Made by a program: the position numbers and the translations under genes | Shown: positions 1-5,772 of the stretch, one piece after another | Position numbering within the stretch: the first letter of the stretch is position 1 | How the letters are laid out: every line of letters begins with the position of its first letter | Origin: Myxococcales bacterium | Lineage (GTDB): Bacteria > Myxococcota > Polyangia > Polyangiales > Polyangiaceae | Assembly (NCBI GenBank): GCA_020430865.1 | Contig: JAGQIY010000409.1 | Span: forward strand, 1 to 7,593 | Direction: 5' to 3' | DNA: 7,593 nt | Notes under the pieces: model-generated | The model's input: only the letters and a program-made list of their open reading frames with translations | Told to the model about the DNA's origin: nothing | Database searches by the model: none

Positions 1-69
1 AGCGCAGGGGCGAGCGGAGGCAGCGCCGGCGCCGCAGGAACCGCCGGCACGGGCGGTTCGCCGAGCACG
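1..69 (+). repeat. Low-complexity Gly/Ala/Ser linker coding segment
   Basis: In-frame codons before the phosphatase core encode a Gly/Ala/Ser/Thr-only spacer (for example SAGASGGSAGAAGTAGTGG). Such spacers usually separate a lipidated cysteine from a folded domain in myxobacterial surface lipoproteins. This is part of the gene, not a separate element. Confidence 0.7.
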
Positions 70-912
70 GTGCGCTTCGTCGCCATGGGCGACGCCGGTG
101 AGGGCAACCCGACGCAGTACAAGGTCGCCGACGCCATCAAGGCCGAGTGCGACAGCCGGGGCGGCTGTGAGTTCGCGCTCTACCTCGGCGACAACTTCTA
201 CGACGTCGGCGTCAGCAGCGACATGGATTCCCAGTTCCAGACCAAGTTCGAGATGCCGTACGCCAACCTGAGCTTCCCCTTCTACATTACCCTGGGGAAC
301 CACGACTACGGCTCCGGCGGCGCCGGACTCGAGCTCAACAAGGCGGACTACTACATCTCGTACGGCAACGCCTCGGCGAAGTGGTACTACCCGACGCGGT
401 ACTACACGGTGAGCCAGCCAGGCGTCGACTTCTTCGCTCTGGACAGCAACGTGATCTTCCTGAACGGCGACACCAACCAGCGCAGCTGGTTCGTCAATGC
501 GGTCGGACAGAGCATGGCGGAGTGGAAGATCGCCTTCGGTCACCACCCGTACATCTCCAACGGCAAGCACGGCAACGCCGGCACCTACGAAGGCATCCCG
601 TTCATCCCAGTCATCAGTGGTGGTAACGTGAAGGACTTCATGGAGGACGCGGTCTGCGGCAAGGTCGACGTTTACATCTGCGGTCACGACCACAACATGC
701 AGTGGCTGCAGCCGAAGTGCGGGACCGAGTTCATCGTCTCGGGCTCCGGCGCGAAGACGACGGGCCTCGAGGGTCGCGGCACCCCCACCTTCTTCGAGAC
801 GGACGCGAAGGGGGGCTTCCTGCTGGTGGAGATCAGCGGAAAGACCTTCAGCGGCTGGTTCTACGACGAGGACGGCAAGGAGCTCTTCACCCGTACGGTG
901 ACGAAGCCCTGA
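1..912 (+). CDS. Purple-acid/TRAP-type metallophosphoesterase, exported, 5'-truncated by window
   Basis: Calcineurin-like phosphatase that hydrolyses phosphomonoesters with a two-metal centre, closest in motif layout to tartrate-resistant (purple) acid phosphatase. Numbering from the GTG at 70, the metal and catalytic motifs are GDAGEG (D8), LGDNFYDVG (D41, Y44), GNHD (N77, H78), GHHP (H158) and GHDHN (H206, H208). Y44 sits where purple acid phosphatases carry the metal-binding tyrosine. The C-terminus runs through beta strands such as GGFLLVEISG and ends at TGA 910-912. The frame is open back to base 1, and the 23 codons before the GTG encode a Gly/Ala/Ser/Thr linker, while the GTG itself opens the first core strand (VRFVAMGD). 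The true start is therefore upstream, probably behind a signal peptide or lipobox that cannot be seen here. The gene converges on the LNS2 lipoprotein gene. The fold and phosphatase call is firm; the natural substrate is unknown. Confidence 0.92.
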   Translation, partial: SAGASGGSAGAAGTAGTGGSPSTVRFVAMGDAGEGNPTQYKVADAIKAECDSRGGCEFALYLGDNFYDVGVSSDMDSQFQTKFEMPYANLSFPFYITLGNHDYGSGGAGLELNKADYYISYGNASAKWYYPTRYYTVSQPGVDFFALDSNVIFLNGDTNQRSWFVNAVGQSMAEWKIAFGHHPYISNGKHGNAGTYEGIPFIPVISGGNVKDFMEDAVCGKVDVYICGHDHNMQWLQPKCGTEFIVSGSGAKTTGLEGRGTPTFFETDAKGGFLLVEISGKTFSGWFYDEDGKELFTRTVTKP

Positions 913-943
913 AGAGACTGCCCTCTCCCCCAGAGAAAAGGCG

Positions 944-974
944 AACGGCCAGCGACGTCGTGTCCCTGGCCGTT
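944..974. terminator. Hairpin between convergent genes, candidate bidirectional terminator
   Basis: Perfect 9-bp inverted repeat AACGGCCAG (944-952) and CTGGCCGTT (966-974) around a 13-base loop, 31 bases after the phosphatase stop and 37 bases after the LNS2 gene's stop. On the minus strand the stem is followed by CGCCTTTTCTC, a modest T run; on the plus strand by TCTGCG after the stem's own TT. The position between converging stops and the tails suggest termination, better on the minus strand. Confidence 0.6.
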
Positions 975-1011
975 TCTGCGTCCCGCGCTGCAGGCGCTTC
1001 GAAGACCGAAC

Positions 1012-2097
1012 TCAGTTGGCGTCGGGCTGGGCGTCGACGAACTCGGTGATGTGCGCCGTGTAGTCGTTGCCCTGGATGGCCACGGTCCCGCTCTGCCCCG
1101 CGTTCTCGCCGATGATGAAAGTGATGTCCTTGGGGATCCCGGCGTCCTCGTAGGCGTCGATGTCCGAGCCGGCGTTGCCATACGCCGCGGTGACCGTCCA
1201 ACCGAAGCTGTCGGCGATTCGGTTCACCCAGGTGCGCTTGTAGGTGCGAGCGGAGTCGCCGAACACCAGCTGATTGGCGGTGATCATTGGCCCCTCCGGG
1301 AAGCCGTGCTCGATCATCCATGCACGCGTCTCCGCGCGGAAGAAATGCGGGCGTGCGGTGAGATAGACGACCTGGTAGCCCTTCTTTGCCCAGCGATTCA
1401 TCATCACGGATGCAGACTGGTTCTCCTGCGGATCATAGTTTCCGTCGCCAATCTGCTTCGTGAGTTCTTCATCGCTGGAGGTCAGGGTGCCGTCGATATC
1501 GGTGACGATCACGTTGGCCCCGCGCTCCAAGAGGAAACTGTAGTGAGCGGTGCAGCTGCCGTCCCCCTCGAGGATGGCGTAGCCGATGCGCGGCGGCTGG
1601 CCGCCCACGAAGTCGCTGAGCGAGAACGAGTAGTTGCCGTCGGTGTCCGTCTTCTGCCGTCCGAGGTTCTTCCATGAGCTGCCGTCTTCGACCCAGAAGC
1701 TCACGTACTCCTCGCTGAAGCCGGTGAAACTCAGCCCCGTGGTGACGACGGTGCGCGCCTTCTGCCCCTCGAAGACGTAGGGCGCATCGAGCGGGGCGTC
1801 TTCCACCGGCATCGTGGTGTAGGCATATTTGCCGCCTGGATTTCCCAGGATGTCCGACGCCGAGTCCTTGACGCGCTCGAGAGACTCGGTGTCCGCGGAG
1901 TCGGCGTTCTCGAAGCTACTGCTCTCGGTGCTGAACGGAAGTGTCCCTGGATTCGGGCACTGCAGCCCGGAGACGTTGCCGCCCCCGCCGCTCCCGCCGC
2001 TCCCCCCGCTGTCATCGGTACCGCCACCACGACACGCCGGCACGGCCGCCAGGATCGCCAACAAGGACAAGGCTCGCTTCGCAGTAATCAATCGCAT
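1012..2097 (-). CDS. Lipoprotein with LNS2 (lipin/Nir2-like) HAD phosphatase domain
   Basis: 361-residue predicted lipoprotein. Residues 1-21 form a short lipoprotein signal (MRLITAKRALSLLAILAAV) with the lipidated cysteine at C22, then a spacer (GGSGGSGGGG, 31-40). Residues about 90-190 look like an all-beta domain. The C-terminal half is an LNS2-type HAD domain: DIDGTLT (nucleophile D200, acid D202), LTARP (247-250), K288 in YKRTW, and AYGNAGSDIDAY with D312/D314. The stretch YLTARP...AWMIEHGFPEGP and the ending DYTAHI resemble Nir2/RdgB proteins more than lipins. Family members bind or dephosphorylate phosphatidic acid; because the DxDGT pair is intact, phosphatase activity is plausible. 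ATG 2097 is preferred over an upstream in-frame GTG (2115) because GGAG at 2107-2104 lies six bases before the ATG, inside the longer reading. It lies 69 bases after the porin gene, probably in one transcript. The substrate and membrane side are inferred. Confidence 0.88.
   Translation of the reverse strand: MRLITAKRALSLLAILAAVPACRGGGTDDSGGSGGSGGGGNVSGLQCPNPGTLPFSTESSSFENADSADTESLERVKDSASDILGNPGGKYAYTTMPVEDAPLDAPYVFEGQKARTVVTTGLSFTGFSEEYVSFWVEDGSSWKNLGRQKTDTDGNYSFSLSDFVGGQPPRIGYAILEGDGSCTAHYSFLLERGANVIVTDIDGTLTSSDEELTKQIGDGNYDPQENQSASVMMNRWAKKGYQVVYLTARPHFFRAETRAWMIEHGFPEGPMITANQLVFGDSARTYKRTWVNRIADSFGWTVTAAYGNAGSDIDAYEDAGIPKDITFIIGENAGQSGTVAIQGNDYTAHITEFVDAQPDAN
1978..2010 (-). repeat. Short GGS-coding tandem repeat in lipoprotein linker
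   Basis: Imperfect 9-bp units (plus strand CCGCTCCCG-like) encode SGGSGGSGGGG right after the lipidated cysteine. Such arrays change length easily by slippage in steps of three, so the spacer length probably varies among strains. No function beyond a flexible tether is evident. Confidence 0.6.
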
Positions 2098-2107
2098 GAT
2101 GCTCTCC
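2098..2107 (-). promoter_or_regulatory. Ribosome binding site that sets the LNS2 gene start
   Basis: The minus strand reads GGAGAGCATC directly before ATG 2097. GGAG is six bases from the ATG, an ideal spacing. It lies downstream of the alternative GTG at 2115 and so argues for the shorter protein. Confidence 0.65.
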
Positions 2108-2166
2108 AATCGCACTCAAGTAAGCGGCGCTCCTGGTCGCTGGACCTGCGCCCTGGTCACTCTGAC

Positions 2167-3384
2167 TCAGAACCACCCGATCTGCAGGAACACGAACACC
2201 TGATCACCGATCAGTGGGTTCCCGTCCTTGTCGGTCTTGGGTCCCTCCAGGAGGTCGGTGAGTTGGTAGGCCACCTGGAGCTTCGCGCGGTGCTCTTCGA
2301 TGTACAGGTTCGCGCCGAGCTCCAAGGTCCTTCGCTCGGTGTTGTCCACGACCGGATCGGCATCCGTGGGGAACCCGTCCTCCTGGCGGTTGATGTCGGA
2401 GATCTCCATGCGCGCCACGGGTTCGACCTGCGGACGCATGAAGGGCAATGGCAGGACGTAGCCCGCCTGGACGGCCAGGGCGCGCCGCGTCACTGACCCA
2501 CCGCCATCGCGGCCGTCGCGCTTCGCGCCGATCAGCTCGCCTCTCAGCGTTGCCCCGTGGAACACCGCGCGCAGATCGCCTCCGTAGCGGGTCTCCGCCA
2601 GGCCCACGTCGTCGATACCGAAGCCCTTGCCCAGCGAGGGTGTGTAGCCGATGGAACCTCCGGCCGTGATCTGCAGCTCCGAGTCCCAGAGGTCCGACTC
2701 GCTCTTGATGGGCTCGTGCAGGCTCACCTCGACGCGACCGGTGTAGACGAACTCGTCGTCGATGTTGCGGCGCGCGCGGAAGCCTCCCTCGCCGTTGGCG
2801 ATCATCGCCGCCCAGCCGATCCACATGGGTGCGAGATCGACCTCACCGCGCAGGCGCGCACCTTGATCGCGCCCGAACGCCAGCTCACGAACCCGCGCCG
2901 CCAGCGGAAACTGAAGCTGCGCCTCGGACTGCATCTGGGCCAAGCCGAACGGTTGCTTCATCTGCCCCACGTCGAGCATCACCAGCTTGTCGTTCAAACC
3001 CAGGGTACCGAACACGTCCTTGGGGTCGAAGTTGCCCGTGGCGACGTCGAAGCCGAACTCCATGCCCATGAAGAAGTGGGCGTTCAGCTCCTGCTTGCCC
3101 TTGGCGGTGAGGCGCGCGTTCGCGAACTCGAAGCCGTCGTGGGAGTCGTCCTGGTTGAATGGCGTGTCGACCTGAGAGACGAAGCCGGGCTGGATGTAGC
3201 CACCAAGAGTCAGCCCGAGGGGCCCGATCGCGATCGCAGCGCCCCCATCTTCCGAGTCCTTGCCGGGAGGCAACGGTTCGGGCGGCGGTTCAGCCGCCGC
3301 AGGACGCTGGATGGTCTGAGCCAGGACGGGAGTGGAGAGGGTGGTAAGCGAACAAGCAGCCAGCAGCAGCCAATGGATCTTCAC
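2167..3384 (-). CDS. Outer-membrane porin, phosphate-selective porin O/P family
   Basis: 405-residue beta-barrel porin. A classical Sec signal peptide (MKIHWLLLAACSLTTLSTP, cleavage after VLA-22) is followed by a Pro/Glu-rich segment (about 27-45) and then alternating amphipathic strands. Family-like stretches include FANARLTAKGKQEL, an FMGMEFGFD strand, LDVGQMKQPFGL and AFGRDQGARLRGE, which match the porin O/P pattern (R/A-R-L..KG; GQFK.PFG; GRD.G). The chain ends in phenylalanine (LQIGWF), the usual C-terminal signal for BAM-assisted barrel insertion. Family members such as OprP/OprO pass phosphate or polyphosphate, but many distant members have unknown solutes. Start is GTG 3384 with GGAG four bases upstream (3392-3389); no better in-frame start precedes the signal peptide. 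Likely first gene of a unit with the LNS2 lipoprotein. Confidence 0.85.
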   Translation of the reverse strand: MKIHWLLLAACSLTTLSTPVLAQTIQRPAAAEPPPEPLPPGKDSEDGGAAIAIGPLGLTLGGYIQPGFVSQVDTPFNQDDSHDGFEFANARLTAKGKQELNAHFFMGMEFGFDVATGNFDPKDVFGTLGLNDKLVMLDVGQMKQPFGLAQMQSEAQLQFPLAARVRELAFGRDQGARLRGEVDLAPMWIGWAAMIANGEGGFRARRNIDDEFVYTGRVEVSLHEPIKSESDLWDSELQITAGGSIGYTPSLGKGFGIDDVGLAETRYGGDLRAVFHGATLRGELIGAKRDGRDGGGSVTRRALAVQAGYVLPLPFMRPQVEPVARMEISDINRQEDGFPTDADPVVDNTERRTLELGANLYIEEHRAKLQVAYQLTDLLEGPKTDKDGNPLIGDQVFVFLQIGWF

Positions 3385-3440
3385 GTCACTCCGAGCGATC
3401 GGCCCGGTGATCCGCGCGGCGACTCGCCCGCGGAGTGAAG

Positions 3441-3462
3441 CGCTGTTCTAGGGCCGACAGCG
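3441..3462 (-). promoter_or_regulatory. Inverted repeat upstream of porin, possible operator or leader hairpin
   Basis: CGCTGT (3441-3446) and ACAGCG (3457-3462) form a perfect 6-bp inverted repeat around 10 bases, 57-78 bases upstream of the porin GTG. It could be an operator or a 5'-leader hairpin; the repeat is short and may be chance. Confidence 0.25.
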
Positions 3463-3519
3463 CGGGAACATGAGCACACTTGCAGACGCTTGGGAGCGAG
3501 GCGTCGCAAAAGCTACGCG

Positions 3520-3539
3520 CACGTCACACCCACGTCACA
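3520..3539 (-). promoter_or_regulatory. Direct repeat TGTGACGTG with 11-bp period, candidate regulator site
   Basis: The minus strand carries TGTGACGTG twice (3539-3531 and 3528-3520), the second starting exactly 11 bases after the first, about 135-155 bases upstream of the porin start. One-turn-spaced direct repeats are typical of OmpR/PhoB-type response regulators, and Pho boxes have this period. The core differs from the classical PhoB sequence, so the identity of any binding protein is unknown. Confidence 0.4.
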
Positions 3540-3578
3540 TTCCCTGAGCCTGCGGAAACGCCCGCGGATCCGCTCCGA

Positions 3579-3606
3579 GGGCCGGCGAGCCTCGGCGCGC
3601 CGGCCC
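3579..3606 (-). terminator. GC-rich hairpin downstream of helicase gene
   Basis: GGGCCGGC (3579-3586) and GCCGGCCC (3599-3606) form a perfect 8-bp stem with a 12-base loop, 56 bases past the helicase stop. A competing 6-bp stem (3575-3580 with 3590-3595) overlaps it. No T run follows, so it may be a processing or stability structure rather than a true intrinsic terminator. Confidence 0.4.
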
Positions 3607-3661
3607 GACCGCGACGAGCCGCTGTGGACCGTGCCCTTCCGGCGGGCGGTGAGCAGTGCGC

Positions 3662-5503
3662 TCAGTGGTGACGGGCGCCCGTGCGCTTCTTGGTCTTGAA
3701 GGGCCGACCGTCGGCGGCGCTGCGAGGCGCAGGGGCGCGCCGGCTACCGAAGCTGGGCGGTCCCTTGCGCCGCTCCGGAGCGGCGGGGACGGCGCCCTTG
3801 AAGCGCTCCACCCGCAGGTTCGGCTCACGCGCATCTGGCTTCCGTGCGGCAATTTCAAAGGCCTGAGCGACGTCGCTCGCGACCTCGAATACGCTCATCC
3901 GCGCCTCGACCCGCACGGCGCCGATGGACTGGCCCTTGATACCGCCGCGGCGACACACGTGAGCGATCACGCGAGCGGTATTCGCGCCGCCACGCTCACC
4001 CCAGTTGATGAAGAAGGGCACGTAGCTCTGCGCGCGAGGCGTGCGGTCGCGCTCGACGAAGCCTCCCGCCTTCGGGTCCGCCTTGCCGAGTGGAAATGGC
4101 TCACGGGGCAGCGCCGGCTCTGCCAGCTTGATCAGCGTGGCCACGAGCTCCGCCGGGTCCCGATCCGAGAGTAGCCCACGGGCGTACTCCAGCTCGGCCT
4201 CGTTGTACCTCTCCCCCTCAACTGGATCCGCCTGCAGGAGCTCGAACATGCGCGTGCGGGTCTGCTTGGTGATCGCCTTGTACACCTTCTCCGCTGAAGG
4301 CCCGGGACGCCAGTTGCAGTCGATCCCCGCGGAGTGGAGCAGGCGGCGGATGCGCCGCTCGGCCGTCATCGGGACGATCAGCACGCTCTGGCCCTTGCGC
4401 CCGGCGCGCCCGGTACGGCCGCTGCGGTGGGTGTAGACGTCGGGGTCGTTGGAGAGCCCCATGTGGATCACCCGCGCGATGTCCGGCACATCGATGCCGC
4501 GCGCCGCCACGTCGGTGCAGATCAGCGTGCTGATCACGCCAGCCTTGAACGCGTTCAGGGTCCGGGTGCGCTGAGCCTGGGCCAGGTCGCCGCTCAGGTG
4601 CAGTGCTGCAAATCCATCACCGGCGAGCATCTCCGCGAGTTCCTGAGCGTCCACGCGGCGCTCGACGAAGATCAGCGTGCGCTCCCCCTGGCTCATCAAC
4701 AGCAGGTTGACCAGGCAGTTGTAGCTCTCGCCGCGGCGGACCAGGTGCGCGATGTGCTCGATGTCCTGGTTCGCCTGGCCGAGCTCGGTGCCCGCGACGT
4801 GCAGCGCATTCTTCTGGAAGCGATCGGCCAGCGCCTTCACCGCTGGCGGAAAGGTCGCGGAAACGAGGTGGCTCCGGCGCTCGTCGGGCAGGGCGCCGAC
4901 GATGGCGTCGAGCTCGTCCTTGAAGCCCATGTCGAGCATCTGGTCGGCCTCGTCGAGCACCACGTGACGCACGCTGTCCGCGCTGAGCACGCCGCTGGTC
5001 AGGTGATCGTTGAGCCGCCCGGGCGTTCCCACGAGGATCCGCGGCTTCTTTGCCAGGGGCTTCTTGTCCTTCCAGACCTCGGTGCCGCCAGTGACGCAAG
5101 CGACGTCCACGCCACGCACCTTGGAGAAGAGCCAGGACAACTCCTCGGCGACCTGATTCGCGAGCTCACGCGTGGGCGTGATGACCAGCGCCTCGGGACC
5201 GCTGCGACCAGGAGCCGGCTCGAGCAGCTCGTTCGCCAGCACGATGCCGAGGGCCACGGTCTTTCCGGAGCCCGTCTGCGACGAGATGCGCAGGTTCCTG
5301 CCAGGCGAGTCTGCGTCCAGCACCGCGCGCTGGACCTCGGTGAGCGAGCTGAAGCCACGCTGCTCGAACGCCGCCCGTAGCGGCTCGGGAACGCCGTCGA
5401 AGGGATCGCGCACCGGCACGCCGCTGATCGGAGAAGACACCGGAGCGTCGTCTTCGACGCCTGCGGCGGCCTCGAAGTCGGTTTCGGGGAGAGACTGGGA
5501 CAT
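3662..5503 (-). CDS. DEAD-box ATP-dependent RNA helicase with DbpA RNA-binding domain (DeaD/CsdA-like)
   Basis: 613-residue cytoplasmic RNA helicase that unwinds short RNA duplexes using ATP, with likely roles in ribosome assembly, mRNA turnover and cold adaptation. Motifs in order: Q motif (F35 to Q58), motif I SSQTGSGKT (74-82), PTRELA (110-115), TPGRL (160-164), DEAD (184-187), SAT (215-217), LIFVERR (277-283), DVAARGIDV (331-339), HRSGRTGRAGR (359-369). A helical segment (about 400-470) resembles the CsdA dimerisation region. Residues about 493-570 (from YVPFFINWGERGG) fit the DbpA RNA-binding domain, and a basic Arg/Lys-rich tail (570-613) follows. The length is close to E. coli DeaD. 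The Q motif has TEVQ in place of the common TPIQ. ATG 5503 is the natural start, though only a weak, distant GGA precedes it. All catalytic residues look intact. DeaD-like is confident; strict orthology is not. Confidence 0.95.
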   Translation of the reverse strand: MSQSLPETDFEAAAGVEDDAPVSSPISGVPVRDPFDGVPEPLRAAFEQRGFSSLTEVQRAVLDADSPGRNLRISSQTGSGKTVALGIVLANELLEPAPGRSGPEALVITPTRELANQVAEELSWLFSKVRGVDVACVTGGTEVWKDKKPLAKKPRILVGTPGRLNDHLTSGVLSADSVRHVVLDEADQMLDMGFKDELDAIVGALPDERRSHLVSATFPPAVKALADRFQKNALHVAGTELGQANQDIEHIAHLVRRGESYNCLVNLLLMSQGERTLIFVERRVDAQELAEMLAGDGFAALHLSGDLAQAQRTRTLNAFKAGVISTLICTDVAARGIDVPDIARVIHMGLSNDPDVYTHRSGRTGRAGRKGQSVLIVPMTAERRIRRLLHSAGIDCNWRPGPSAEKVYKAITKQTRTRMFELLQADPVEGERYNEAELEYARGLLSDRDPAELVATLIKLAEPALPREPFPLGKADPKAGGFVERDRTPRAQSYVPFFINWGERGGANTARVIAHVCRRGGIKGQSIGAVRVEARMSVFEVASDVAQAFEIAARKPDAREPNLRVERFKGAVPAAPERRKGPPSFGSRRAPAPRSAADGRPFKTKKRTGARHH

Positions 5504-5520
5504 GTCGTTACGCCGTTCCT

Positions 5521-5532
5521 GCGCTTGCGCGC
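5521..5532 (-). promoter_or_regulatory. GCAA-tetraloop hairpin near helicase start
   Basis: The minus-strand RNA reads GCGC-GCAA-GCGC, a 4-bp GC stem capped by a GNRA tetraloop, ending 18 bases before the helicase ATG. It could affect ribosome access or act as a self-binding site; the stem is short. Confidence 0.25.
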
Positions 5533-5640
5533 TTCACACGAGCCTGCGGAGCTTCACCGCACCTCCGCTCGCAGGAGCGCGAACAGACAAACAATCAGGA
5601 GCAGCGGTGCTCTGTGCGCCTCGCGGCGCCCAGGCCAGTC

Positions 5641-5679
5641 GGGACGCGTCTTACGCCGAAAAAAACGGCGCCGCGTCCC
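5641..5679 (-). promoter_or_regulatory. Nested stem-loop in helicase leader
   Basis: Outer 8-bp perfect stem (5672-5679 with 5641-5648, GGGACGCG/CGCGTCCC) encloses an inner 5-bp stem (5666-5670 with 5654-5658, CGCCG/CGGCG) whose loop is the seven T residues at 5659-5665. It is mutually exclusive with the T7-tailed hairpin at 5671-5690 because both use the bases at 5672-5679. Confidence 0.45.
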
Positions 5680-5690
5680 TTGGGGAGCGG
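5659..5690 (-). terminator. Hairpin plus T7 tract, candidate terminator or attenuator
   Basis: The minus strand reads CCGCTCCC-CAA-GGGA-C-GCGG, an 8-bp stem with a one-base bulge and three-base loop, then CGCCG and seven T residues (5665-5659). It lies 83-114 bases after the AgmX-domain lipoprotein stop and 156-187 bases before the helicase start. It may end the upstream transcript or act as an attenuator of read-through into the helicase. The five bases between stem and T run make it less than ideal. Confidence 0.4.
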
Positions 5691-5691
5691 A

Positions 5692-5720
5692 GTACTAGCC
5701 TCAAAGCGCTCGGTCAGCAA
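5692..5720 (-). promoter_or_regulatory. Possible sigma-70-type promoter for the helicase gene
   Basis: TTGCTG (5720-5715) and TAGTAC (5697-5692) are separated by exactly 17 bases on the minus strand. The -10 match is mediocre. Initiation would fall near 5685, giving a leader of about 180 bases and cutting into the 5' arm of the T7-tailed hairpin. Confidence 0.3.
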
Positions 5721-5752
5721 ACCGAAGCTTGCGAAACTCTGGCTTCCGCGGT
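5721..5752 (-). terminator. Weak hairpin after AgmX-domain lipoprotein gene
   Basis: GAAGC/GCTTC (5746-5742 with 5728-5724), extended by ACC/GGT across a 3-base bulge, forms a weak stem 21 bases past the lipoprotein stop. Only TTTG-like sequence follows, so this is a low-quality terminator candidate. Confidence 0.2.
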
Positions 5753-5772
5753 CGAATTTACCCGGCTCGGGC

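Larger units (their letters stand above)
3385..3661. other. 277-base gene-free stretch between helicase and porin
   Basis: No convincing gene on either strand; short open frames here run into the helicase gene or lack coding character. It should carry the helicase's transcription end and the porin's promoter. Visible elements are a GC hairpin (3579-3606), an 11-bp-period direct repeat (3520-3539) and an inverted repeat CGCTGT...ACAGCG (3441-3446/3457-3462). I could not find a convincing -35/-10 pair for the porin; the nearest candidate is TAGAAC at 3450-3445 with a poor -35. Confidence 0.6.
5504..5772 (-). other. Gene-free leader of the helicase gene
   Basis: 269 bases without a convincing gene on either strand. 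Read on the minus strand it holds, in order, a weak hairpin after the AgmX-domain lipoprotein gene (5721-5752), a possible promoter (5692-5720), a hairpin followed by T7 (5659-5690), an overlapping nested stem-loop (5641-5679), alternative stems around 5542-5580, and a GCGC stem capped by a GCAA tetraloop (5521-5532) 18 bases before the ATG. A long structured leader fits what is known of DeaD-type genes in other bacteria. Confidence 0.5.

Noticed and set aside
1051..1677. Plus-strand open frame opposite the LNS2 lipoprotein, and minus frames at 887-1321 and 1469-1675
   Set aside because: All overlap the LNS2 gene, whose motifs are complete in one frame; the others have shadow-type composition.
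2098..2166. Terminator between the porin and LNS2 genes
   Set aside because: Only a 4-bp GGTC/GACC stem is visible and no T run follows, so a shared transcript remains the simpler reading.
2557..3438. Plus-strand open frame of 293 codons opposite the porin
   Set aside because: Antisense shadow of the porin gene; no domain, signal or plausible ribosome site.
3671..3682. Palindrome ACGGGCGCCCGT at the helicase C-terminus
   Set aside because: A 12-base GC palindrome inside coding sequence without a tail or symmetric context; expected by chance at this GC level.
3480..3699. Small plus-strand open frames in the helicase-porin gap
   Set aside because: They run into the helicase 3' end, lack ribosome sites, and one spans the GC hairpin; no coding character.
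4334..5380. Long plus-strand open frame (348 codons) opposite the helicase
   Set aside because: It lies wholly antisense to an intact helicase gene and has a biased Val/Ala/Arg/His composition typical of a high-GC shadow frame.
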